NCBI GenBank assembly: GCA_018673175.1
Contig: JABHDF010000013.1
Span: forward strand, 1-64,000
Length of the DNA: 64,000 bases
Direction: 5' to 3'
From: Rhodobiaceae bacterium
GTDB lineage: Bacteria; Pseudomonadota; Alphaproteobacteria; RS24
Shown: in pieces, positions 50,613-60,199 of the stretch
Position numbering within the stretch: the stretch's first letter is position 1
Layout: each line of letters begins with the position of its first letter
Program-made: the position numbers and the translations under genes
The notes under the pieces: model-generated
The model's database searches: none
Told to the model about the DNA's origin: nothing
Seen by the model: the letters and a program-made list of their open reading frames with translations, nothing else

Positions 50613-51413
50613 TTACGCCTTGCGTGTGAAGCGCGTTCCGGGTGCGGGTGGCGTTTCTGGCGCCCCGGCAAAACACTGGGCTTTCGACATCCAATCGGTT
50701 GCCACGCGCCCTGTGACACGCAAATCCGTATCGGCAATATTGCGAACCTGGGTAACAACTTGGCAGAAGTCTGCAGCATTGCCCTCGACCCGCGCCTCAT
50801 CAGACACTTCCCCAAATTCCCAAACTTCACCCGAAGGCGCGCGGAGGCGCACATAGGGCATAGGGCCGGGCGGCGTTTCGCCGCGGGTGGCATAGGTCCA
50901 GCCAAAGGTATTTGTGCCCAAAACAGCGATGGCACGAATATGGTCTTTATTGGCACGCGTCACGCCCAAATGGTCATAGACCTCTTGGCCATGCGCCCAG
51001 GTTTCCATCAGCCGCGCCGAAATAGACGACCGCGCGCTCATGTCGGGGCCAGCCCATTTCAGGCGTTTTTTCGGGTCGATATCGACCATGCGCTCGGCCA
51101 TGGCGGTATAAAAATTATGCCAGGTTTCCAGCAAAGCGCGTCCGCTTAAACCGTCCACCCAGTGCGCCTCATAGGTGCGCATATTGCTTTGGCCGATAGA
51201 TTTCATCGCCGTGTTTAGCCAGCTAACAAAATTATCCTCATCGGCGTGGCTTTCATTGGCCGCCCAATTCCACATGTGCAAATGCTCCAGCACATTATTC
51301 AATGTCCAGCCTTTAAACTGCGTCGGCTCGGCAAAGGCGGCATCGTCCAAATCTTTCATCAAGGCATACAGACCATCGGACTCGGCTTTAAAATCTAGAG
51401 CTTCTTTCAACAT
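50613..51413 (-). CDS. DinB/maleylpyruvate-isomerase-fold metal-dependent protein (TIGR03084-like)
   Basis: FKGWTLNNVLEHLHMWNWAANESH and SARLMETWAHGQEVYDHLG metal-site His motifs. Confidence 0.75.
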   Translation of the reverse strand: MLKEALDFKAESDGLYALMKDLDDAAFAEPTQFKGWTLNNVLEHLHMWNWAANESHADEDNFVSWLNTAMKSIGQSNMRTYEAHWVDGLSGRALLETWHNFYTAMAERMVDIDPKKRLKWAGPDMSARSSISARLMETWAHGQEVYDHLGVTRANKDHIRAIAVLGTNTFGWTYATRGETPPGPMPYVRLRAPSGEVWEFGEVSDEARVEGNAADFCQVVTQVRNIADTDLRVTGRVATDWMSKAQCFAGAPETPPAPGTRFTRKA

Positions 51414-51422
51414 ATCGCGTTC

Positions 51423-53435
51423 CTATTCTGCTTCCATTTCAATGGCAATCATCAAATCATCGGCCGCCACTTGCGCGTCAGTAGAGACCAATACCTCTTC
51501 CACCACGCCATCGACCGTGGCCAAAATTTCATGCTGCATTTTCATCGCTTCGACAATCACCAGTCGGTCGCCGCTGGTCACCGTATCGCCAGCGCCCACA
51601 AAAACCTCAACCACGCGGCCATGCATCGGCGCCACCACGCGGCTGCCATCGCCCACGTCTTCGCTGGCGGCATTGCGCATCAGCATATTGCTGCACGTAT
51701 AGGTGGCGCCATCCAGGGTTGCGAATAGGTTTGTCCCTTGCAAGAAAGCTTGGCTGATATACTGGCGACCCTGGGTTTCCAAAACCATGCGCGTGCCCTC
51801 ATGCTCGCGCACAAAAACCTCAACGCAAGTCTCGCCAATATGCACCTGATAAGCCTCTGGGCTTTTGCTACGCACCGAGAGCGAGACGCCTTCGGTTTCC
51901 AGGTTTTTAAACGCTAATTTATACGGGCTGCGCAAACTAGAATCGGAAGTGAAATGCATCAGCCCTTGCGGCACTTGCATGCCAGCGGCCACGGCTTTGG
52001 CTAGCGCTGCCTCGCGGTCGATAACAAAATGGCGAACTGCCAAAAGAGCCAGCGCGGTTTCATCGGCCAGCTTATCGGCCAAATCGGCTTCGCTAAACTG
52101 CTCGGCAATAAAGCCGGTGGAGAAGTCCCCTTCGGCAAATTTCTCGTTTTCCAAACAGGCAATCAAGAAATCCCGATTGGTGCGCGGGCCAAATAAAGCC
52201 GTATCGGTCAGCGCCTCAATCATCAGCTTGCGCGCGGTTTCGCGATTGGGGCCTGTGGTGATGAGCTTGGCAATCATCGGATCATAGAACGGCGAGATTT
52301 CTTGCCCACCGACAATGCCCGTATCATACCGCACGCCCTCGCGGGCCACTTGCTCGAAACAAGCCACGGTGCCTGTGCTGGGCAAAAATCCCTTGGCGGG
52401 ATCTTCGGCATAAAGGCGCACTTCGATGGCGTGGCCGTTCAATTGCACATCCTCTTGGGTCATCCCCAAAGGCTCGCCCTCGGCGACTTTAATTTGCAAC
52501 TCGACCAAGTCTAGGCCCGTCACTTGTTCGGTTACGGGATGCTCGACTTGCAGTCTTGTGTTCATCTCGAGGAAATAAAAACCACCCTCCGCATCGAGCA
52601 AAAACTCCACCGTGCCGGCGCCGCGATAGTTGATCGTCGCCGCCGCCTCCACGGCCGCTGCGCCCATTGCGGCGCGCAACTTTGGCGTCATCACAGGGCA
52701 TGGGCTTTCTTCAATGACCTTTTGGTGGCGGCGCTGAACCGAGCAATCGCGCTCGCCCATATGCACCACATTTCCATGCGTATCGGCAAACACCTGAATT
52801 TCGACGTGGCGCGGTTGCACAATGGCTTTTTCCAAAATCAACTCACCCGAGCCAAAAGCATTCTCTGCCTCTGAGCGCGCGGTCGAAATAGCCGCCGCCA
52901 ATCCGTCTTGGCTTTCCACCAGACGCATGCCGCGCCCTCCGCCACCTGCGGCGGCTTTCACCATAATGGGAAAGCCAATTTTGCCGCCTTCGGCCAGCAA
53001 AACTTCATCGCTCTGGTCTTTGCCTTCATAGCCCGGCACGCAAGGTACTTTGGCCTCAATCATGCGCCGTTTGGCTTCGGCTTTATTGCCCATCAGATCA
53101 ATCGATTGGCCGCTTGGGCCGATGAAAGTCAGTCCGGCTTTTTCCACCGCATCGGCAAAGGCCGCGTTCTCGGATAAAAATCCATAGCCCGGATGAATGG
53201 CATCGGCGCCGCTTTGTTTGGCAGCGTCGAGAATTTTTTCGGCCACCAAATAAGATTGGCCTACCGGGCCCGGCCCAATGCGAACCGCCTCGCTGGCTTG
53301 GCGCACATGGGGCGCGCCTGCATCTGCGTCTGAATAAACCGCCACGGTACGAATGCCCATGGCGTGGGCGGTGCGAATAACGCGACACGCAATCTCGCCA
53401 CGGTTGGCAATTAGTATTTTACGAATGGCAGCCAT
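51423..53435 (-). CDS. Acyl-CoA carboxylase alpha subunit (biotin carboxylase + biotinyl domain)
   Basis: IRKILIANRGEIACRVIRTAHAMGIRTVAVYSDADAGAPHV, KAAAGGGGRGMRLV, EMNTRLQVEHPVTE and VEAMKMQHEI. Confidence 0.95.
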   Translation of the reverse strand: MAAIRKILIANRGEIACRVIRTAHAMGIRTVAVYSDADAGAPHVRQASEAVRIGPGPVGQSYLVAEKILDAAKQSGADAIHPGYGFLSENAAFADAVEKAGLTFIGPSGQSIDLMGNKAEAKRRMIEAKVPCVPGYEGKDQSDEVLLAEGGKIGFPIMVKAAAGGGGRGMRLVESQDGLAAAISTARSEAENAFGSGELILEKAIVQPRHVEIQVFADTHGNVVHMGERDCSVQRRHQKVIEESPCPVMTPKLRAAMGAAAVEAAATINYRGAGTVEFLLDAEGGFYFLEMNTRLQVEHPVTEQVTGLDLVELQIKVAEGEPLGMTQEDVQLNGHAIEVRLYAEDPAKGFLPSTGTVACFEQVAREGVRYDTGIVGGQEISPFYDPMIAKLITTGPNRETARKLMIEALTDTALFGPRTNRDFLIACLENEKFAEGDFSTGFIAEQFSEADLADKLADETALALLAVRHFVIDREAALAKAVAAGMQVPQGLMHFTSDSSLRSPYKLAFKNLETEGVSLSVRSKSPEAYQVHIGETCVEVFVREHEGTRMVLETQGRQYISQAFLQGTNLFATLDGATYTCSNMLMRNAASEDVGDGSRVVAPMHGRVVEVFVGAGDTVTSGDRLVIVEAMKMQHEILATVDGVVEEVLVSTDAQVAADDLMIAIEMEAE

Positions 53436-53437
53436 AT

Positions 53438-54241
53438 CTACTCCTGCACCCAATTTGGTTTTCGTTTTTCTAAAAATGACGCGACGCCTTCGCGGCCTTC
53501 GTCGCTTTTCACGCTGGCCGCGAAAGCTTCGCCCGCATAGCGGATCATCGCCGTGTCATCTAAATGTTTATTGGCCTCGAGCAATTTTTTGGTCGCCGCA
53601 TTGGCACCCGGCGCACATCGGCGCACGCCCGCGATAATAGCTTGCAGCTCGGCTTCGCCAGCCGCCAAATCATCCACCAGAATATCCACCAGCCCATAGC
53701 CCACGCCCTGTTCAGCCGTGAAACGATGGCCCGTCAGCATGATGCGCCGGGCTTGAATGTCGCCCGTACGCGCCACGATATAGCGGCCAATTTGGGCCGG
53801 CACAATGCCAATGGCGGTCTCGGTGAGTGCCATTTTCGTATCTTTCGTGGCAATCACAATATCGCCCGCCGAGGCCATGCCCAAACCGCCTGCCATGGCC
53901 GCGCCTTGCAGCAAAAATACAATCACTTGCGGCATTGAGCGCACGGTCAAGAAAAACCGTCCCATTTTCGAGCTATCTTCAATCACTTGCTCGTCGGTGC
54001 GCACATCTTGGAAATTGTTTTTAAATCCTTTGAGGTCGCCGCCCGCGCAAAACACATCGCCTTTGCCGCGCACGGTAATGCCGCGAATATCGTCTCGCGT
54101 GGCCAAATAATCCAGCATGGCTTGCAGCTCGGACACCAACTCATCTGACATCGCATTGCGCGCGTCGGGTCGGTTGAGCCATAGCGTGGCCCAGTCTTTA
54201 TCTTGTTCGAGAAGAACAACGGTGGTTTCAGGTGCAGACAT
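53438..54241 (-). CDS. Enoyl-CoA hydratase/isomerase family (AtuE-like by context)
   Basis: LNRPDARNAMSDELVSEL, GKGDVFCAGGDLKGF and LLQGAAMAGGLGMASAGDIVIA. Confidence 0.9.
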   Translation of the reverse strand: MSAPETTVVLLEQDKDWATLWLNRPDARNAMSDELVSELQAMLDYLATRDDIRGITVRGKGDVFCAGGDLKGFKNNFQDVRTDEQVIEDSSKMGRFFLTVRSMPQVIVFLLQGAAMAGGLGMASAGDIVIATKDTKMALTETAIGIVPAQIGRYIVARTGDIQARRIMLTGHRFTAEQGVGYGLVDILVDDLAAGEAELQAIIAGVRRCAPGANAATKKLLEANKHLDDTAMIRYAGEAFAASVKSDEGREGVASFLEKRKPNWVQE

Positions 54242-54257
54242 TTTATTCCCCTTCCCT

Positions 54258-55880
54258 TTACATGCGGCCAATGCCAAAGGCGTTCGGGTTCAGCGTACGG
54301 TGCTTGCGTTCCCAAATCGTCTCTAGCGTGAAGCCCAAAATTTTGCGTGTGTCGCGCGGGTCTACCACCCCATGGTCGAGCAAGCGACCGGAAGTGAAAA
54401 ACGCATCTTCTTGCGACGAAAATACTTGTTCAATCGCCGCGCGTTGTTTGGCCAAGGCTTCCATATCCGGCTCAACGCCGCGCCGTTTGGCACTGTTCAA
54501 AGCCACCGTTTCCATGGTGCCCGCAGCACTTTCGCCGCTCATCACGCCAGTCATGGCGCCCGGCCAAGCAAACAAGAAGTCAGGGTCATAGCCATAACCT
54601 GCCATGCCATAATTGCCCGCGCCATAGGATGCGCCGACATAAAATGTCAGCTTCGGTACACGAATATTGGCCGCTGCTTGAATCATTTTCGAGCCGTGTT
54701 TGATCATCCCCGCCTGCTCGTATTCTGTGCCGACCATATAGCCGGTGATATTATTCAAGAAAATAAGCGGAATATTGGCTTGGTCGATAATCTGATAAAA
54801 ATGTGCGCCTTTGGCCGCTTCATCTGGGCCCATCGGTCCATTGTTGGCAACAATACCAACGGGATGGCCAAATATTTTGGCCTGCACACAAACCAAGTTC
54901 GGGCCATAGCGGCTTTTGAAATCGGTGAAGTCAGAACCATCGACGATACGCGCAATCAGCTCGCGGCTATCATAGGGAATTTTATAATCCGTCGGCACCA
55001 GACCCAAAATCTCTTCGCCATCATAAAGAGGCGCTTCGAAGTTGCGCGAGGGTACAGGGTCGCAATGCTCGTTCCAGCCGAGGTTTTCAACCACATCGCG
55101 CATTTGCCGAATGCCATCGGCATCATCTTCGGCCAGATATTCGATGAGGCCTGTGGTGCTGGCGTGCATTTCTGTGCCACCGAGCTGGCGTTCATCGGCA
55201 ATTTCGCCAGTGGCGGCTTGCACCAAAGCAGCGCCCCCTAGGGCGGCCATGCCATTGTGTTTCACGCCGACATTATAATCTGACATGCCAGGCATATAGG
55301 CCCCGCCAGCGGTCGAGGGCCCGTGCAAAATGGTCAGCGTCGGCACGCCTGCCGCGCTTAAGCGACCCAACATGCAAAACACGCCGCCGCCATGCGCCCA
55401 GAGCTCGACTTTATATTGCATTAAATTGGCGCCCGCACTTTCCACCAAATGGATGAACGGCAATTTGTTTTGTAGCGCAATTTTCATCGCCTCTAGGCTT
55501 TTGCGAAAGCCCATCTCGGTGGCGGCGCCTGCGTTAATGCCGCTATCATCGACCACAATCATGCAGCGCGTGCCGCTGACATAGCCAATGCCGGCCAAAG
55601 TAGAGCCGCCCGGAATAGAGGTCTCGCGGTCGGGGTCATCGACGCAATAGCTGGCCATATTATACAGCGGCAAAAATGGCATGCCGGGGTCGAGCAATTG
55701 CGCCAGGCGATCGCGCGGGGTCAGCTGGCCGCGTTCTTCAAACCGTGGGCGACGTTTTTCCGACGCCGCTTCCGCGCGCGCTTCCAACATACGCAAATGC
55801 TCGATTTTACCGAGCTGGTCTTCGCGGTTTTTGGCATAAGCGTCTGATTTGACGTCTAATTTGGTTTCAAACACCGGCAT
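54258..55880 (-). CDS. Acyl-CoA carboxylase beta subunit (carboxyltransferase)
   Basis: HLVESAGANLMQ, GPSTAGGAYMPGMSDY, GIVANNGPMGPDEAAKGAHF and GASYGAGNYGMAGYGYDPDFLFAWPGA. Confidence 0.94.
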   Translation of the reverse strand: MPVFETKLDVKSDAYAKNREDQLGKIEHLRMLEARAEAASEKRRPRFEERGQLTPRDRLAQLLDPGMPFLPLYNMASYCVDDPDRETSIPGGSTLAGIGYVSGTRCMIVVDDSGINAGAATEMGFRKSLEAMKIALQNKLPFIHLVESAGANLMQYKVELWAHGGGVFCMLGRLSAAGVPTLTILHGPSTAGGAYMPGMSDYNVGVKHNGMAALGGAALVQAATGEIADERQLGGTEMHASTTGLIEYLAEDDADGIRQMRDVVENLGWNEHCDPVPSRNFEAPLYDGEEILGLVPTDYKIPYDSRELIARIVDGSDFTDFKSRYGPNLVCVQAKIFGHPVGIVANNGPMGPDEAAKGAHFYQIIDQANIPLIFLNNITGYMVGTEYEQAGMIKHGSKMIQAAANIRVPKLTFYVGASYGAGNYGMAGYGYDPDFLFAWPGAMTGVMSGESAAGTMETVALNSAKRRGVEPDMEALAKQRAAIEQVFSSQEDAFFTSGRLLDHGVVDPRDTRKILGFTLETIWERKHRTLNPNAFGIGRM

Positions 55881-57661
55881 TACAAAGTCTCCGCAAGTTG
55901 TTGAGGAATGGAAATAGGATGGTCGAGCAAAATCTGTGCATAGGCTTTGCCCTGCGGGTCATTGCGCAAAGACGATGTGCCGCCGCCGCCCAATGCCGCT
56001 TCAATAAGAATATTCATCGCATGGCTGCCCGGTAAATAAAACCGCTCCAGCGCACTTCCCTCGTCCATAAAATGGCCAAAACGCGTGCGCAGAGCCGCTT
56101 CATCCAAGGCAGCCCAGATATAAGGCAGATAGGCGGCATCGCGCGCAATCACGCCGATATTGGCCTTATTGCCTTTGTCGCCAGAGCGACCCCAAGCCAG
56201 TTTCACCAAAGGCACTTGCACGCTGCCCGCCTCACTTGGCGCCGCAGGCGTTTGCGCGGCCAAACTAGGCGCCGGGGCTTGCACCACAGTTTCTGTGAAC
56301 GGGCGGCTTTGTCCTTCAATGTCGACGCCGATTTCCACTCTGTCTTTTTCCAGCAAAAACGAGAACAGCCGAACTACAGGCGATGGTTTGGCGCGCGAGC
56401 CGGCAAATATCGAAAGCCCGGCGGGCGTGGCCAATCCCATGCCGCTAATCTCTTTGAGCAAAGCGCCCGCCCCGGCTTGCATATCGTGTTTGGCGGCAAT
56501 TTTCAGCACCACTTCGCGCGCTTGGGGGGCGTTTCCAGCCTGCCCAAATTGGCTGTCATCGCCGATAACCTCGACGCTGGTCTCGCTAAAGTCTGGCAGA
56601 TTATGGGCGCGCAAAACAGCTCGCGCACGGGTAAAGGCGGCTTGCGCAAAATGCTTGGCTTTGGCCGCTGCCTCGAGCCCGACAAAACTCATCATCGTGC
56701 CGGCGCGAAACCCATCTACATAGGTGGCGCAAACTTTATATTGGCTCGGTGGCTTATGGCCTTTGGCATTGGCCACGCGCACCTGGTTTTCGCCGACTGC
56801 CTCGATGGTGGCTTGGGAAAAATCGCACGTCACATCGGGCAATAAATAAGCCCGTGGGTCGCCAATTTCATAGAGCATTTGTTCCGACACCGTGCCGACG
56901 TTCACCACGCCCGCCGTGCCCTCTGGCTTGGCGCAAGTGAACGCGCCCTCGCCATCAATATCAATAAACGGATAGCCAATATTGGCGATGTCACCCGCCA
57001 GCTTCCAATCGGTAAAATTACCACCCGAGGCCTGCGGCCCGCATTCAATAATATGGCCAGCCAAAGAACCGCCTGCCAATTTATCTAAATCGTGGGGTTG
57101 CCAATCAAAAGCATGAATACAGGCCCCCAAAGTTACCGCGCTATCGACGCTGCGTCCGGTGATGACAATATCGGCCCCGCCCGCCAAGGCTTGGGCCACG
57201 GGAAAGCCACCGAGGTAGGCGTTCACACTGGCCAGCGAGGCTGTGTCGGGGCAATCGGCGCCCGAAAACATATCTTTAAACTCGCCAAAACTGTCGCGCT
57301 CTGACAGCAAATCATCGCCGCTGATGACCGCGACTTTTAACGCTAACCCTGCCTCGGCAATCAGCGCGCGCGCTGCCGCGCCACAGGCATGCGGATTAAC
57401 GCCGCCAGCATTGGTGAGAATTTTAACTTTTGTTTCCGCGATTTGGCGCAAATTAGGTTTTAAAACACCGGTAATAAAATCGGTCGCATAGCCCGCCTCG
57501 GGGTTGGCGGCTCGCGCCCGGGCCAAGATGGACATGGTAATTTCGGCCAGAAAATCATAGACCAAATAGTCCATGCCCTCGACCGCCAAAAGCTGCGGCG
57601 TGGCCATCATGCTTTCGCCCCAATAGCCGCTCGCGCCGCCAATTCTTATTGTCTTGCTCAT
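55880..57661 (-). CDS. AtuA-family (DUF1446) acyclic terpene utilisation-type protein
   Basis: TIRIGGASGYWGESMMATPQLLAVEGMDYLVYDFLAEITMSIL, TNAGGVNPHACG, VITGRSVDSAVTLG and C-terminal LAWGRSGDKGNKANIGVIARD; start at ATG 57661. Confidence 0.9.
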   Translation of the reverse strand: MSKTIRIGGASGYWGESMMATPQLLAVEGMDYLVYDFLAEITMSILARARAANPEAGYATDFITGVLKPNLRQIAETKVKILTNAGGVNPHACGAAARALIAEAGLALKVAVISGDDLLSERDSFGEFKDMFSGADCPDTASLASVNAYLGGFPVAQALAGGADIVITGRSVDSAVTLGACIHAFDWQPHDLDKLAGGSLAGHIIECGPQASGGNFTDWKLAGDIANIGYPFIDIDGEGAFTCAKPEGTAGVVNVGTVSEQMLYEIGDPRAYLLPDVTCDFSQATIEAVGENQVRVANAKGHKPPSQYKVCATYVDGFRAGTMMSFVGLEAAAKAKHFAQAAFTRARAVLRAHNLPDFSETSVEVIGDDSQFGQAGNAPQAREVVLKIAAKHDMQAGAGALLKEISGMGLATPAGLSIFAGSRAKPSPVVRLFSFLLEKDRVEIGVDIEGQSRPFTETVVQAPAPSLAAQTPAAPSEAGSVQVPLVKLAWGRSGDKGNKANIGVIARDAAYLPYIWAALDEAALRTRFGHFMDEGSALERFYLPGSHAMNILIEAALGGGGTSSLRNDPQGKAYAQILLDHPISIPQQLAETL

Positions 57662-57772
57662 AAGCCCCCCAGCATATGTACCGCTGTTTCCAGCCGAGAT
57701 GTTAGCGTGTGCGCTTGCTTTGTAAAGCAGAACACGCCACGATATTGCAATAATTTGAGGAGACATTGAGCG

Positions 57773-58915
57773 ATGATAAACCCATTTCTGAACGAGGAGC
57801 GCAGAGCCTTTCACGAGAGCGTTGCCAAGTTTTTGGAAGCCGAGATTTGGCCCCATGTCGATGATTGGGATGAGGCCGGTGCCTACCCGCATGAGATTAA
57901 CGAAAAAATCTGCCAACTCGGCATTTTCGGTTTCAACATCCCCGAACAATATGGCGGCTTGGGCTTTGACGATGCCCACATGCGCAAAGCTTCGGCTGTG
58001 GAAATGGGTCGCTCGTCGGCGGGTGGCGTCATGGCCAGTGTGGGGTCGCGCTCCATCATGTTGAAGCCGCTCACCGAGCTGGCCAATGATGAGATTAAAA
58101 ACCGCGTGCTGCCCGAGCTGCTATCGGGTCGCAAAGGCGGTGCCCTGGGCATCACCGAACCCGGCGGCGGCTCCGATGTCGCGCGGATGCAAACCACCGC
58201 GCGGCGCGATGGCGACGAATGGGTTTTGAACGGTCAGAAAACTTTCATCACGGGCGGCATGCAGGCCAGCTACTTTGTGGTTGGCGCGCGCACCGGCGGC
58301 GATGGCATGGGTGGCATTTCGCTGTTCTTCGTCGATGCCGATACGCCAGGCTTCAGCCGCACACCCATCGAGCGCAAAATGGGCTGGTGGGCCTCCGATA
58401 CGGCGACGCTTTATTTCGACGAGTGCCGTGTTCCCGCCGCCAATATCATTGGCGAAGAGAACAAAGGCTTCTTCGCCATTATGGATAATTTCAACTTCGA
58501 GCGTTTCATGATGGCCGCCCAAATGTGCGGCATGTCGATGCGCTTATTCGATGAATGCGTGGCTTACGCGCAATCGCGCGAGACTTTCGGGGAGAGGCTG
58601 ATTTCGCATCAAGTCATTCGTCACAAGCTAGCCGATATGTCGGCGCGCATCGACGCGATGGACGCTTACTTAAATCAAGTGGCCGAGATTATGAACACGG
58701 CGGATCGCCCCGTTGCGGAGATTTCCAAATTGAAATTCCATTGCTCGACCAACCTCGAATGGATTGCCAGCGCGGCCATGCAAATTTTTGGCGGCGCCGG
58801 CTATCTGCGCGGCAATGCGGTAGAGCGAATTTACCGCGAAGTAAAAGTGCAAGCCATCGGCGGCGGCTCGGAAGAAATTATGCGCGACCTTGCGATGAAA
58901 CAAATGGGGCTGTAA
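57773..58915 (+). CDS. Acyl-CoA dehydrogenase
   Basis: GALGITEPGGGSDVARMQTTARRDGDEWVLNGQKTFITGG, HQVIRHKLADM and FGGAGYLRGNAVERIYREVKVQAIGGGSEEIMRDLA. Confidence 0.94.
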   Translation: MINPFLNEERRAFHESVAKFLEAEIWPHVDDWDEAGAYPHEINEKICQLGIFGFNIPEQYGGLGFDDAHMRKASAVEMGRSSAGGVMASVGSRSIMLKPLTELANDEIKNRVLPELLSGRKGGALGITEPGGGSDVARMQTTARRDGDEWVLNGQKTFITGGMQASYFVVGARTGGDGMGGISLFFVDADTPGFSRTPIERKMGWWASDTATLYFDECRVPAANIIGEENKGFFAIMDNFNFERFMMAAQMCGMSMRLFDECVAYAQSRETFGERLISHQVIRHKLADMSARIDAMDAYLNQVAEIMNTADRPVAEISKLKFHCSTNLEWIASAAMQIFGGAGYLRGNAVERIYREVKVQAIGGGSEEIMRDLAMKQMGL

Positions 58916-58978
58916 CAAACTTGACCCGCCCCCATAGACATCTGTAGCGTGATGGAAACTATATAGCGGGAGCGCCAA

Positions 58979-60199
58979 ATGCAGACCAAAGCGACAGCCG
59001 AGAAACCCCTAGCTGGTTTAAAAGTGATCGAAATGTCGACCATGATTACCTGCGCCTATTCCGCCATGATGCTGCGCTCGCAAGGCGCGGAAGTGATTAA
59101 AGTCGAACCGGTCAAGGCCGGTGACCCGATGCGCTATGTCGGCAGCCAAAAAAACAACCAGTCGGCCTTGTTCCATAATTGCAATCGCGGCAAGCGCTCG
59201 CTGGCCATTGACCTGAAGCATGAAAACGGCGTCGAGGCGGTGAAGCGTCTCGCGGCAGAAGCCGATATTTTCGTCAATAATTATCGCCCGGGCGTGATGG
59301 ACAGTTTGGGCATTGGCTCCGATGTGGTGCGCAAAATTAACCCACGCCTTATCAATATATCGGTGACCGGCTTTGGCACGGTCGGTCCGATGGCGAAACG
59401 TCCGGCCTATGACCATGTCATTCAGGGAATTTCGGGCCTTACCGGTCTGCAAGGCGGCGACTTTGCCGACCCCCAGGCGCCGCAATATGATTTCGTCAAA
59501 ATGCTGATATGCGACAAGGTGACAGCCTATACGGTGGCGCAAGCGGCGACCGCCGCTTTGGTCGCGCGCGCCAGCACCGGCGAAGGCCAGCACATTGATA
59601 TTTCCATGCTGCACGCCTGCCTCGCTTTCCTTTGGCCAGACGCCATGATGAGCCACACGCTGCACGATGACGACGTGTTGGAGATGGCGCCTTTGTCGGA
59701 GAGCTATCAAATTCTCAACATGAAAGACGGCTCAATCGCCTGCACCGCCCTGACCGATGGCCATTGGTTCGCGATTTTGGAACTGCTCAAGCGCGAGGAC
59801 TTAAAAACCGACCCGCGCTTCGCCACCATGCCGGGGCGCATGGCCAATTTGCCCGAGATTATGAGCTTCGTGAAATCCGAGGTTACCAACTTAACCTTAG
59901 CCGAGGTTCAGACCGCCTTTGAGGCAGCCGATATTCCAAGCGCACAGTGCGAAACTCGCGCCTCTGTGTCGAGCAATGAACAAGTGCAGGCGATCGGCGC
60001 ATTGGAAACCTATGTGACCGAAAATATGGGCAAGCTGACCGCGCCGACCCCGCCGGTTTTATTTGCCGGCAAAGCCACCTCTTTGGCGGAACCCAGCCCA
60101 CGCCACGGCGAACATAGCCGCGCCATTATGGCCGAGCTTGGCTTCGACAAGGCGGTGTTAGACGACATGACCCAAAACGGTGCCTTGCGATGCAGCTAG
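58979..60199 (+). CDS. CoA transferase family III (CaiB/BaiF)
   Basis: LAGLKVIEMSTMITCAYSAMMLRSQGAEVIKVEP, NRGKRSLAIDLKHENG and DIFVNNYRPGVMDSLGIG. Confidence 0.93.
   Translation: MQTKATAEKPLAGLKVIEMSTMITCAYSAMMLRSQGAEVIKVEPVKAGDPMRYVGSQKNNQSALFHNCNRGKRSLAIDLKHENGVEAVKRLAAEADIFVNNYRPGVMDSLGIGSDVVRKINPRLINISVTGFGTVGPMAKRPAYDHVIQGISGLTGLQGGDFADPQAPQYDFVKMLICDKVTAYTVAQAATAALVARASTGEGQHIDISMLHACLAFLWPDAMMSHTLHDDDVLEMAPLSESYQILNMKDGSIACTALTDGHWFAILELLKREDLKTDPRFATMPGRMANLPEIMSFVKSEVTNLTLAEVQTAFEAADIPSAQCETRASVSSNEQVQAIGALETYVTENMGKLTAPTPPVLFAGKATSLAEPSPRHGEHSRAIMAELGFDKAVLDDMTQNGALRCS

Noticed and set aside
54372-55241. 289 aa ORF antisense to the carboxylase beta subunit
   Set aside because: Mirror of a well-supported coding region in a GC-rich codon context; His/Gly/Ile-rich composition typical of shadow ORFs.
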